Origin: Pyramidobacter sp.
GTDB lineage: Bacteria; Synergistota; Synergistia; Synergistales; Dethiosulfovibrionaceae
Direction: 5' to 3'
NCBI GenBank assembly: GCA_017940445.1
Contig: JAGAYQ010000448.1
Coordinates: forward strand, 1 to 6,219
DNA: 6,219 bases
Both the position numbers and the translations under genes were made by a program. Below the pieces are notes generated by a model, which did not search any database, was not told where the DNA came from, and saw nothing but the letters and a program-made list of their open reading frames with translations. Below, in pieces: positions 1 through 6,165 of the stretch. How positions within the stretch are numbered: position 1 is the stretch's first letter; the number at the start of each line of letters is the position of its first letter.

Positions 1-1
1 G

Positions 2-157
2 ATCCGCACGCTCACCTCGCACATATCGCTGGTGCTGTCGTCGGACATCGGCGGCGGCGAACATCTCTCGCTGCTGCTGTCGGGAGCGCTGCTGCTGATC
101 TTCTGCGCGGCCGTGTCGCTGACGGCCAGACGGCTGACGAGGAGGAACCGCTCATGA
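2..157 (+). CDS. pstC: PstC-type phosphate ABC permease, C-terminal fragment
   Basis: The 5' end lies outside the window; the last 51 codons are read, ending in TGA at 155-157. The fragment starts IRTLTSHISLVLSSDIGGGE, followed by a hydrophobic segment rich in Leu/Ala and an Arg-rich tail (RRLTRRNRS). This matches the end of PstC proteins, where a TLT-N-I-like periplasmic stretch and a GEH/GXH element precede the last transmembrane helix and a short basic cytoplasmic tail. PstC pairs with PstA to form the inner-membrane phosphate channel. The stop overlaps the pstA start as ATGA, a typical translational-coupling arrangement. The identification rests on the tail plus the following pstA and pstB, since the EAA loop is not in the window. 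Confidence 0.8.
   Translation: MRTLTSHISLVLSSDIGGGEHLSLLLSGALLLIFCAAVSLTARRLTRRNRS
140..145 (+). promoter_or_regulatory. Ribosome binding site of pstA
   Basis: AGGAGG lies 8 bases before the ATG at 154, inside the last codons of pstC. It supports the pstA start and, with the ATGA overlap, coupled translation of pstC and pstA. Confidence 0.8.
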
Positions 158-1029
158 GAGTCCGCGAGCTTTCTCTGACGGCGCTCGGCTGGGCTTCGTT
201 CGCTTTTGTCGCCGGCGGCGTGCTGTCGCTGATCGGCTTTCTTGCTGCGCGCGGACTGCCGGCACTTGACCTGGAACTGTTTTTTGACGATACGCCCGTC
301 TGGGATGCGGTCCTCGGTCTGCGTCCTGTCTGGGACGGGATCTGGCCGGCGATGGCGGGAACGCTGTCGCTGCTGGCTGTGACGATGGCGCTGGCGCTGC
401 TGCCGGGCGTGTGCTGCGGCGTCTATCTGGCGTGCTTCGCTTCACCGCGCGAGCGTGAATGGATCGGTGCGAGCGTCGATGTGCTGGCGGGCATCCCTTC
501 GATTGTCATGGGGCTGTTCGGTCTGGAACTGATCATCGTCCTTCGGCGCACGTTTGTGCCGCAGGGGACGACGTGCCTGCTTCTGGCCGGGTTCTGTCTG
601 GCGCTGCTGGTGCTGCCGACGCTGATCACGGCAGTGCGTGCGGCGATCGAGGCGCTTCCCGCACGGCTGTCGCTGACGGCCGACGCGCTGGGGCTGACGA
701 AAGCGCAGACGGTGCGCCGCCTGCTGGTCCCTGCAGCGGCTCCGGGCATCCTCGGCGGCGTGATCCTGGCGATGGGACGCGCCATGGAGGACACGGCGGT
801 GATCATGCTGACGGGCGCGGTGGCGAACGCCGGGCTGCCCGCCGGCCTGACGGCCAAGTTCGAGGCGCTGCCGTTCCGGATCTATTACACGGCGGCGCAG
901 TATACGGGGCCTGAACAGCTGGCGCGCGGATTCGGCACGGCGCTGTTTCTGCTGCTGATGTCGGAGACGCTGATCGCGGCAGCGAAGGCGCTGCAGGCTA
1001 GGCTGTCGCACAAGTGGCGGGGAAAGTGA
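154..1029 (+). CDS. pstA: Phosphate ABC transporter permease PstA
   Basis: A 291-residue inner-membrane protein, close to the usual PstA length, that forms the phosphate translocation channel with PstC. Hydrophobic segments are visible near residues 12-32, 68-94, 108-130, 140-160, 196-220 and 260-280. Family marks include GTLSLLAVTMALAL (about 69-82), GIPSIVMGLFG (113-123, the PstA/PstC GxPS element) and an EAA-type loop at about 176-200 (ADALGLTKAQTVRRLLVPAA) that docks on the ATPase. After the loop comes GRAMEDTAVIMLTG (208-221), where well-studied PstA proteins have an R-x-x-GETAP-like sequence, so this belongs to a divergent subgroup. ATG 154 is supported by AGGAGG at 140-145. It sits between pstC (4-base overlap) and pstB (10-base gap), so it is almost certainly cotranscribed with them. 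Confidence 0.9.
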   Translation: MRVRELSLTALGWASFAFVAGGVLSLIGFLAARGLPALDLELFFDDTPVWDAVLGLRPVWDGIWPAMAGTLSLLAVTMALALLPGVCCGVYLACFASPREREWIGASVDVLAGIPSIVMGLFGLELIIVLRRTFVPQGTTCLLLAGFCLALLVLPTLITAVRAAIEALPARLSLTADALGLTKAQTVRRLLVPAAAPGILGGVILAMGRAMEDTAVIMLTGAVANAGLPAGLTAKFEALPFRIYYTAAQYTGPEQLARGFGTALFLLLMSETLIAAAKALQARLSHKWRGK

Positions 1030-1033
1030 GGAG
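1028..1033 (+). promoter_or_regulatory. Ribosome binding site of pstB
   Basis: GAGGAG overlaps the pstA TGA stop and lies 6 bases before ATG 1040. A ribosome finishing pstA would cover this site, favouring coupled translation. Confidence 0.75.
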
Positions 1034-1039
1034 CTGCTG

Positions 1040-1828
1040 ATGTCTGAAAATACGACAGAGAGCGAAAGCGTATCGTGCTGCGCAGTCGTGCAGGGACTGA
1101 AGGTCGCTTTCGGCGAACGTGAGATCCTGCATGGGATCGATGCCTCATTCCCGGCGAACAGAGTCAGCGTGATCCTCGGACGCTCCGGTTCCGGCAAATC
1201 GACGCTGCTGCGGGCGATCAACCGGCTGAACGAGTGTTTCGACGGCTGGAGCGGCTCCGGTGAAGTGTTCGTTTCTCTTGGCGGCAGGCTCGTGCCCGCT
1301 GCCGGACCGGGCGCGCCGGCTCTGACCGAACTGCGGCGGCGCGTCGGCATGGTGTTTCAGACGCCGAATCCGCTGCCTGTGAGCATTCGCCGCAACATCA
1401 CGCTGCCGCTTGAATTGACGCTGAACGTTTCGCGCGCTCAGGCTGAGGAAACGCTGCGCGAAACGCTGATGCAGACAGGCCTGTGGGACGAAGTGCACGA
1501 CCGTCTCGATGCGTCGGCGCTGAGCCTTTCCGGCGGGCAGCAGCAGCGTCTCTGCCTGGCCCGGGCGCTGGCGCTGAAGCCCGATCTGCTGCTGCTTGAC
1601 GAGCCGACGGCTTCGCTCGACCAGACGGCGGCGAAAAAGGTAGAAGATCTGATCCTTGCGCTTTCGGGCAAGATCTCGGTGATCATGGTCTCGCACAGCC
1701 TCCAGCAGGCAGCGCGGCTGGCTGATCACGCAGTGATCATGACCGACGGACGCGTGCTGCGCGTCTGCGGGCGCGAAGGACTGAAAAACGCACTCGACGA
1801 CGGTTCGCTGATCCGGGAAGCGTTTTAG
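1040..1828 (+). CDS. pstB: Phosphate ABC transporter ATPase PstB (divergent)
   Basis: A 262-residue cytoplasmic ABC ATPase that powers phosphate import through PstA/PstC. Motifs in order: Walker A GRSGSGKST (47-55), followed by LLRAINRLNE as in PstB; Q-loop VGMVFQTPNPLPVSI (102-116); signature LSLSGGQQQR (161-170); Walker B LLLLDEPTASLD (183-194); switch histidine in MVSHSLQQAAR (216-226). The QQAAR after the H-loop and the P-N-P-x-P-x-SI stretch after the Q-loop are typical of PstB. It departs from the norm in having VSHSLQQAARLAD where most PstB have THNMQQAAR, TASLDQTA instead of a SALDP-type sequence, and a Gly/Pro/Ala-rich linker (about 82-95) before the Q-loop. Length is normal. It follows pstA by 10 bases with a good ribosome site. 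Another oxyanion ATPase is possible, but the pstCA context argues for phosphate. Confidence 0.88.
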   Translation: MSENTTESESVSCCAVVQGLKVAFGEREILHGIDASFPANRVSVILGRSGSGKSTLLRAINRLNECFDGWSGSGEVFVSLGGRLVPAAGPGAPALTELRRRVGMVFQTPNPLPVSIRRNITLPLELTLNVSRAQAEETLRETLMQTGLWDEVHDRLDASALSLSGGQQQRLCLARALALKPDLLLLDEPTASLDQTAAKKVEDLILALSGKISVIMVSHSLQQAARLADHAVIMTDGRVLRVCGREGLKNALDDGSLIREAF

Positions 1829-1831
1829 AAC

Positions 1832-1836
1832 GGAGG
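1832..1836 (+). promoter_or_regulatory. Ribosome binding site that fixes the GTG start of the PHP gene
   Basis: GGAGG, 3 bases after the pstB stop and 7 bases before GTG 1844. There is no in-frame ATG nearby upstream, and the HxH metal motif begins five codons later, so GTG is the natural start. Confidence 0.8.
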
Positions 1837-1843
1837 AACGGCT

Positions 1844-2494
1844 GTGCTGCTTGATACGCATCTGCATACGAAAGAATACTCGCCCGACAGTTTTCTGCCC
1901 GTCCGCGATGCCGTGGCCCGAGCCCGCGAGATGGGACTGAGCGGCCTGTGCGTGACCGATCACGATTCGATGGGCATCCTTGCCGAGGTCGAATCGCTGC
2001 GGCGGGAGTGCGATTTTCCGATCTTTGTCGGCTGCGAAGTCCTTACCGACTGCGGCGACTTTGTCGTCTTCGGCCTGGATCGTGCTCCTGAACCGCGACT
2101 GCCTGTCGCTGACCTGATGGAGCTGGTGCGTGCGCACGACGGCGCGGCGGTTGCGGCTCATCCGTACCGCAACAACGGACGCGGTGCAGGCGAGCTCATA
2201 AAAACGCTCCCCGGATTGGCCGGCGTGGAGTGCTTCAACGGCAGCACGCCGTATCAGGCCAACCTGCGCGCCCTCGACGATGCCCGAGCCCGCGGGCTGG
2301 CGTGTCTCGGCGCTGGCGATTCGCACCTGGTCGAGCGCGTTGGATGCTACGCAACGCGCTTTTTCGAGACGGCGCGCGACGAGCGCGGCCTGATCCGTCT
2401 GATCCGCGCCGGCGCCTGCGAGCCCATGGCGTGGAATGGTTCCAAGTTTGTTCCGGCTGAGGAATGGACGCTGGAACAGCTGATGCAGCAGTAA
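1844..2494 (+). CDS. PHP-family metal-dependent phosphoesterase
   Basis: A 216-residue, probably cytoplasmic enzyme with no signal peptide or membrane segment. It carries the PHP (polymerase and histidinol phosphatase) metal-site motifs in order: DTHLHT (4-9, H6 and H8), VTDHDSMG (37-44, D39 and H40), GCEV (63-66, E65), AAHPYR (104-109, H106) and GAGDSHL (156-162, D159 and H161). Such proteins bind two or three divalent metals and hydrolyse phosphomonoesters or phosphodiesters; the end (GDSH then VGCYATRFF) resembles the PHP-associated C-terminal element of small PHP phosphoesterases. The substrate cannot be read from the sequence; relatives include nucleotide 3',5'-bisphosphatases and small RNA trimming enzymes, but this protein is shorter than those with an inserted domain. 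The start is GTG, supported by GGAGG at 1832-1836. It lies 15 bases after pstB and 24 bases before a second ABC importer, which suggests a role in phosphorus metabolism. Confidence 0.88.
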   Translation: MLLDTHLHTKEYSPDSFLPVRDAVARAREMGLSGLCVTDHDSMGILAEVESLRRECDFPIFVGCEVLTDCGDFVVFGLDRAPEPRLPVADLMELVRAHDGAAVAAHPYRNNGRGAGELIKTLPGLAGVECFNGSTPYQANLRALDDARARGLACLGAGDSHLVERVGCYATRFFETARDERGLIRLIRAGACEPMAWNGSKFVPAEEWTLEQLMQQ

Positions 2495-2505
2495 AAATCT
2501 ATTTT

Positions 2506-2511
2506 GGGAGG
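2506..2511 (+). promoter_or_regulatory. Strong ribosome binding site of the binding-protein gene
   Basis: GGGAGG, 7 bases before ATG 2519. It decides the start: a TTG at 2504 would put the ribosome site inside the gene and add five residues ahead of a well-formed signal peptide. The strong site sits in an otherwise A/T-rich 24-base gap, as expected for a highly made periplasmic protein. Confidence 0.85.
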
Positions 2512-2518
2512 TCTTTTC

Positions 2519-3511
2519 ATGTTCAAGAAGTTCGTACTGGCCGTCCTTGCGGCCGCGTCGCTGGTCTGCCCCGCCATCGCGGAGGATCAGAAGAGCATCA
2601 GCATCTTCATCGCCTACACGGGCATCAAGCCGATCATCGAGACGTTTGAGCGCGACACGGGCATCAAAGTCAACTACCTGAAGATGTCGTCCGGCGAAGT
2701 GCTTACCCGCATCCGCGCTGCCAAAGGCAAGGCTCAGGCCGACGCGTGGTTCGGCGGCGGTCTCGACAGCTATGTGGCCGCAGCGAACGAGGGGTTCCTC
2801 GACGCCTATGTCTCGCCCGAGCGCGCTTCTTACGACGCGATGTTCTATAACGCCGACGGCTACTGGAGCGGCATCTCGCTCGGCAGCGTCGTGCTGATGG
2901 GAAATACCGAAGTGATGGCGCAGAAAAAGCTCGCCATGCCTAAGAGCTGGGCCGATCTGGCCAAGCCGGAGTACAAGGACGAAGTGCTGATGGCCACTCC
3001 GGCTGTCAGCGGCACGTTCTACGCGATGGTTTCCGGCATCGTGCAGACGCTTGGCGAGGAAAAGGGCTGGAAGCTGCTTGAGGCCATCGACGCCAACGTT
3101 CCCTACTACTCGAAGCGCGGCGCCGAGCCGGCCAACAAGGTCAGCATCGGCGAAGCGGCGATCGCCGTTGCGCCGTTCGATACGGTGCAGCGTCTGATTC
3201 AGGAGGGCTACAAGGTCGAAATGGCGTTCCCCGCGGATGGTGTGCCGTGGTACATCGCGCCTGTGGCCGTTTTCAAGGGCGCGCAGAATCCTGAGGGCGC
3301 CCGCGCGCTTGTCGACTGGGTGCTGTCCGAGAAGGGGCAGCTGGCTCTTGCTGAGTACAACACGCAGGCTCCCGTCCGTCCCGGCGTCAAGCTTGCGCCC
3401 GCCGTGCAGAGCATGAGAGATTCCAACCTCATGCGCATGGACGTGGTCAAGGCTGGACAGGACCGCGAGGCGATCCTCAAGGTCTGGCTCGACAAGTTTG
3501 GCAGCAAATAA
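2519..3511 (+). CDS. Periplasmic substrate-binding protein, COG1840 (FbpA/AfuA/PhnS-like)
   Basis: A 330-residue exported binding protein of an ABC importer. The N-terminus is a Sec signal peptide: FKK, a hydrophobic core, then AIA before ED, giving likely cleavage after A21. C17 does not sit in a proper lipobox because residue 16 is Val. The mature part follows the COG1840 pattern: SISIFIAYTGIKPIIETFER near the start, SSGE (57-60), DAWFGGGLDSYVAA (75-88), a P-x-SWADL-KPEYKDEV stretch (141-156), SGTFYAM (164-170), GEEKGW (179-184), GEAAIAVAPFD (211-221) and NPEGARALVDWVLSEKGQ (257-274). Family members bind Fe3+, hexose phosphates, 2-aminoethylphosphonate or thiamine. Iron binders carry a Tyr-Tyr pair shortly after the GE motif; here the equivalent stretch is AVAPFD, so iron is not supported. 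A YY pair at 196-197 precedes GE and is not equivalent. The permease and ATPase follow directly. The exact substrate is unknown. Confidence 0.9.
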   Translation: MFKKFVLAVLAAASLVCPAIAEDQKSISIFIAYTGIKPIIETFERDTGIKVNYLKMSSGEVLTRIRAAKGKAQADAWFGGGLDSYVAAANEGFLDAYVSPERASYDAMFYNADGYWSGISLGSVVLMGNTEVMAQKKLAMPKSWADLAKPEYKDEVLMATPAVSGTFYAMVSGIVQTLGEEKGWKLLEAIDANVPYYSKRGAEPANKVSIGEAAIAVAPFDTVQRLIQEGYKVEMAFPADGVPWYIAPVAVFKGAQNPEGARALVDWVLSEKGQLALAEYNTQAPVRPGVKLAPAVQSMRDSNLMRMDVVKAGQDREAILKVWLDKFGSK

Positions 3512-3520
3512 GACGAATAA

Positions 3521-3546
3521 ATCCCGCCGGGGAGTCCCGGCGGGAT
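3521..3546 (+). terminator. Intercistronic hairpin, attenuator-like, over the permease start region
   Basis: A perfect 11-bp stem: ATCCCGCCGGG at 3521-3531 pairs with CCCGGCGGGAT at 3536-3546, around a 4-base loop GAGT. It is preceded by an A-rich stretch (GAATAA) and followed by GTCTTTTATC, a weak broken T-tract. This looks like a leaky intrinsic terminator or an mRNA-stabilising hairpin after the binding-protein gene. The left arm and loop contain GGGGAG, the only evident ribosome site for the ATG at 3545, and the right arm includes the first two bases of that ATG. Because the same operon continues, partial read-through is more likely than full termination. Confidence 0.75.
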
Positions 3547-5194
3547 GTCTTTTATCATGAAGATGTCTGCTGTTCGCAAAAAAGCGCTGACGCCGGCCGA
3601 GGCGCTGCTGTGGGCTTTCGCGGCGGCGCTGCTGGCGGCGTTTGTCGTCTGGCCGGTCGGTTCCGTGTTTGCTGAGAGCTTCATGAAGAACGGGCAATTC
3701 TCGCTGCGGGCCTACGAAGGCCTGTTCACGAAGAATGTCCGCCTTGTGCTCGACAGCTTCACGCTCGCGCTCTCGGTAGCGGCCCTGTCCGTTCCTGTCA
3801 GCGCTGCCGTAGCGCTGCGGCTGGTGTACGGACCGAGCCGCGGCCGTAGCGTGATCGTCGCCGCGCTGGCGCTTTCAACGATCTCGCCGCCGTTTCTGTG
3901 CTCGATGGCGTATCTGATGCTGTTCGGCAAGCGCGGCCTGATCACCTGGCGGCTGCTGGGGATGAGCTGGAATCCCTACGGCTTTCACGGTGTGCTGATG
4001 ATGGAGGTGCTTTCACTCACGGGGCTGACGTCGCTGCTCGTGGCAGCGTCGCTGGACCGCGTGGACGGCGAGGTGGAGCGTGCCTCGCTCGATCTCGGAG
4101 CCAGTCCGCTCGCAACGCTGATGCGCGTGTCGCTGCCGCTGGCGCTGCCCGGTATCGGTGCGGCGGCGCTGGTCGTATTCGTGCGCTCGCTCTCCGATTT
4201 CGGAACGCCGCTGTTTGTCGGCGGCCGTTTTCAGGTATTGGCTTCACGCGCCTACAACACGCTGATCGGTGTGGGCGACTTTCAGCTGGCCTGCGCGATG
4301 AACGTGCTGCTGCTGATCCCGGCGCTGGCGGTCCTGTTCGTGCGTTCATCCGGCGGAAAAAGCGCTGCGCTCGGGCTGGCGCGGAGGCGCACGCTCAGGC
4401 TGCCTCCTCTGGCGATGGCTGTGCCGTCGGCGGTCGCCTGGACCTTTGCCGTGATGCAGTTTCTCGTCTACGGGCTGATCTTTCTGGGCAGCGTCACGCG
4501 CACCTGGGGCGTCGACTTTACGCCGACGTCGCGGCATCTGGCCGGCATCCTTGATTTTCGCGCCGAAAGCGTCATCCGCAGTCTCGCCTGTTCGCTCGCG
4601 GCGGGGCTGGGCGGCTGTCTTCTGGCTTCTGTACTGGCCTTTCTGCTGGCGCGGGCACCGCGATGCGTGCGCCGCTGCGTGCAGGTCATTGCTGATCTGC
4701 CGTACCTGATCCCCGGCACGTTCTTCGGCGTGGGGTATCTGCTGGCGTTTACGCGTTTGCCGTTTGAACTGGCTACGGGCTTCGTGATCGGCGCAAGCTG
4801 CCTGTTCCGTCAGCTGTCGCCGGTGCTGCGCGCGGCCGAGGCGGGGCTGGCTCAGGTGGATGATTCGCTCTGGAGCGCGGTGCGCGATCTGGGCGGTGGT
4901 CCGCTGCGCGTGCTGCGCGATCTGCTCCTGCCGCTGCTGTATCCATTTCTGCGGCTGGGTTTTCTCAACACGTTCAGCGCGGCGATGACGACGACAGGAC
5001 CGGTGATCTTCCTCGTCAGTCCCTATGCGCGCGTGGCTTCGATCGAGCTGTTCGAAGCGATCAACGAGGGCGATTTCGGCGCCGCGTCGGCGATGGGCTC
5101 GCTGCTCGTCGTGATCGTTGCCTGCGTCAACGGATTGGCCTGGCGGCTGGGCCGCGGCCGGAAAGAGGATGGTGTGTCCGATGCTCGTATTTGA
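3545..5194 (+). CDS. Fused two-domain ABC permease (FbpB/AfuB/ThiP-like)
   Basis: A 549-residue inner-membrane protein in which two permease domains are joined, as in FbpB, SfuB and ThiP; about 12 transmembrane helices are expected. The first domain has an EAA-type loop near 179-203 (ASLDLGASPLATLMRVSLPL, then ALPGI), followed by SLSDFGTPLFVGG (215-227). The second has its loop near 442-466 (LWSAVRDLGGGPLRVLRDLL, then LPLLYPF), followed by TTTGPVIFLVSP (482-493). Each loop contacts one ATPase subunit. The start is uncertain: ATG 3545 has GGGGAG 10 bases upstream, but both lie in the hairpin; ATG 3557 and ATG 3563 are in-frame alternatives giving 545 or 543 residues, all upstream of the first helix (about 20-38). 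It lies 33 bases after the binding protein and overlaps the ATPase gene by 14 bases. It probably imports the ligand captured by that binding protein. Confidence 0.9.
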   Translation: MSFIMKMSAVRKKALTPAEALLWAFAAALLAAFVVWPVGSVFAESFMKNGQFSLRAYEGLFTKNVRLVLDSFTLALSVAALSVPVSAAVALRLVYGPSRGRSVIVAALALSTISPPFLCSMAYLMLFGKRGLITWRLLGMSWNPYGFHGVLMMEVLSLTGLTSLLVAASLDRVDGEVERASLDLGASPLATLMRVSLPLALPGIGAAALVVFVRSLSDFGTPLFVGGRFQVLASRAYNTLIGVGDFQLACAMNVLLLIPALAVLFVRSSGGKSAALGLARRRTLRLPPLAMAVPSAVAWTFAVMQFLVYGLIFLGSVTRTWGVDFTPTSRHLAGILDFRAESVIRSLACSLAAGLGGCLLASVLAFLLARAPRCVRRCVQVIADLPYLIPGTFFGVGYLLAFTRLPFELATGFVIGASCLFRQLSPVLRAAEAGLAQVDDSLWSAVRDLGGGPLRVLRDLLLPLLYPFLRLGFLNTFSAAMTTTGPVIFLVSPYARVASIELFEAINEGDFGAASAMGSLLVVIVACVNGLAWRLGRGRKEDGVSDARI

Positions 5195-6119
5195 AAACGT
5201 GACGGTGCGCTACGGCACGTTCACGGCGCTGAAAGACCTGACGCTCGAGCTGCGGCGCGGCGAGCTGATGACGCTGCTCGGCCCGTCTGGCTGCGGAAAG
5301 ACGACGACGCTGCGCGTAGCCGGCGGCTTTATCGTTCCTGATGAAGGCCGCGTGCTTCTGGAAGGCCGCGACATCACATCGCTGCCGCCGGAGAAGCGCC
5401 CGACTTCGACCGTGTTTCAGAATTACGCGCTTTTCCCGCACATGAGCGTCGGGGAGAACGTGGCCTACGGCCTGCGCGTGCGAGGCGTGCCTCGTGCCCA
5501 GCGGCAGCGGCGTGCGGAAGAGGAGCTGGAGCGTGTGGGGCTGAGCGGTTACGCCTCGGCCCGCGTGCAGGATCTTTCCGGAGGCCAGCAGCAGCGTGTC
5601 GCCTTGGCCCGGTCGCTGATCCTTGGGCCTGCGGTGCTGCTGCTCGACGAGCCGCTGTCGAGCCTCGACGCTCGTCTGCGTCTGCGGATGCGAGCGGAAA
5701 TCCGCGAACTGCAAAAGCGCGTCGGCATCACGACGCTCTACGTCACTCACGATCAGGAAGAGGCACTGTCCATCTCCGACCGCGTCACCGTGATGCACGA
5801 CGGACGACTGGTGCAGACCGGCACGCCGCGCGAGGTCTATTTTTCTCCGGCGGATGACTTTGTGCGCGACTTTATCGGCGATTCGTTCCCGTATACACTG
5901 GACGGCAGACGCATCCTGCTGCGGCCTGATCAGGTGGTGCCGAACGCTGACGGCCCATTCACCGGGCGTCTTCTCTCGCGCGAATTTCTCGGCGCGTCGT
6001 TGCAGTGGCTCATCGACTGCCAAGGGCAGACGCTGCGAGCCCTCCTTCCCAGCCGCAGCGAGCCTGAGGCAGCTGTCGGCAGCGAAGTGCGCTTCAGCCT
6101 GATCCTGAACGAAGAATGA
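5181..6119 (+). CDS. ABC importer ATPase with TOBE-like C-terminus (FbpC/PotA-like)
   Basis: A 312-residue cytoplasmic ATPase that drives the preceding permease. Motifs: Walker A GPSGCGKTT (34-42), Q-loop TVFQNYALFPHMSV (77-90), signature LSGGQQQR (132-139), Walker B VLLLDEPLSSLD (152-163), and switch histidine in YVTHDQEEAL (187-196). The pattern LFPHMSVxENVAYGL and DEPLSSLDARLR is typical of the CUT1/Fe3+/polyamine ATPase group. From about residue 235 a small beta-rich region (ILLRPDQV, FLGASLQWLIDC, GSEVRFSL) looks like a TOBE domain, which regulates or stabilises the dimer. ATG 5181 is chosen because the protein then begins MLVFENVTVRYG, as in the family; in-frame ATG 5169 and 5118 would add unrelated residues from the permease gene. 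GAGG at 5165-5168 is a somewhat distant ribosome site (12 bases). The 14-base overlap with the permease suggests coupled translation. Confidence 0.92.
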   Translation: MLVFENVTVRYGTFTALKDLTLELRRGELMTLLGPSGCGKTTTLRVAGGFIVPDEGRVLLEGRDITSLPPEKRPTSTVFQNYALFPHMSVGENVAYGLRVRGVPRAQRQRRAEEELERVGLSGYASARVQDLSGGQQQRVALARSLILGPAVLLLDEPLSSLDARLRLRMRAEIRELQKRVGITTLYVTHDQEEALSISDRVTVMHDGRLVQTGTPREVYFSPADDFVRDFIGDSFPYTLDGRRILLRPDQVVPNADGPFTGRLLSREFLGASLQWLIDCQGQTLRALLPSRSEPEAAVGSEVRFSLILNEE

Positions 6120-6127
6120 GCCCGATG

Positions 6128-6133
6128 TATAAT
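6128..6133 (+). promoter_or_regulatory. Candidate sigma-70 -10 box upstream of the last gene
   Basis: A perfect TATAAT in GC-rich surroundings, 9 to 14 bases after the ATPase stop and 32 bases before the next ATG. A 17-base spacer leads to CTGAAC (6105-6110), only a partial match to TTGACA. A promoter here would give the downstream gene its own transcript; no terminator hairpin is seen before it. Confidence 0.5.
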
Positions 6134-6165
6134 GGGGCGAGATGATCGTGAAAGGACGATGAACG

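Noticed and set aside
442..1350. Minus-strand open frames opposite pstA and pstB
   Set aside because: Low-complexity, Arg/Gln/Ser-rich translations with no family features, fully opposite strongly supported genes.
2465..2500. Possible internal promoter before the binding-protein gene (TAAAAAT near 2492)
   Set aside because: No acceptable -35 hexamer is found at 16-18 bases upstream; the A/T richness is explained by the short gap and stop codon.
2504..2518. TTG start for the binding-protein gene, adding five residues
   Set aside because: The GGGAGG ribosome site would lie within the coding region, and ATG 2519 gives a standard signal peptide with a 7-base spacing.
2561..2575. Lipoprotein signal at C17 of the binding protein
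   Set aside because: The residues before the cysteine are S-L-V, and Val at -1 does not fit a lipobox; AIA followed by Glu fits signal peptidase I.
1145..3697. A very long open frame on the minus strand (850 codons) running across pstB, the PHP gene and the binding-protein gene
   Set aside because: It is an antisense shadow caused by GC-rich codon use. The product is rich in Arg, His and Gln with no recognisable domain, spans three well-supported genes, and lacks conserved motifs.
5118..5180. Upstream start codons (5118, 5169) for the ATPase
   Set aside because: The extra residues come from a stretch overlapping the permease gene in another frame; the family begins right at MLVFENV, encoded from 5181.
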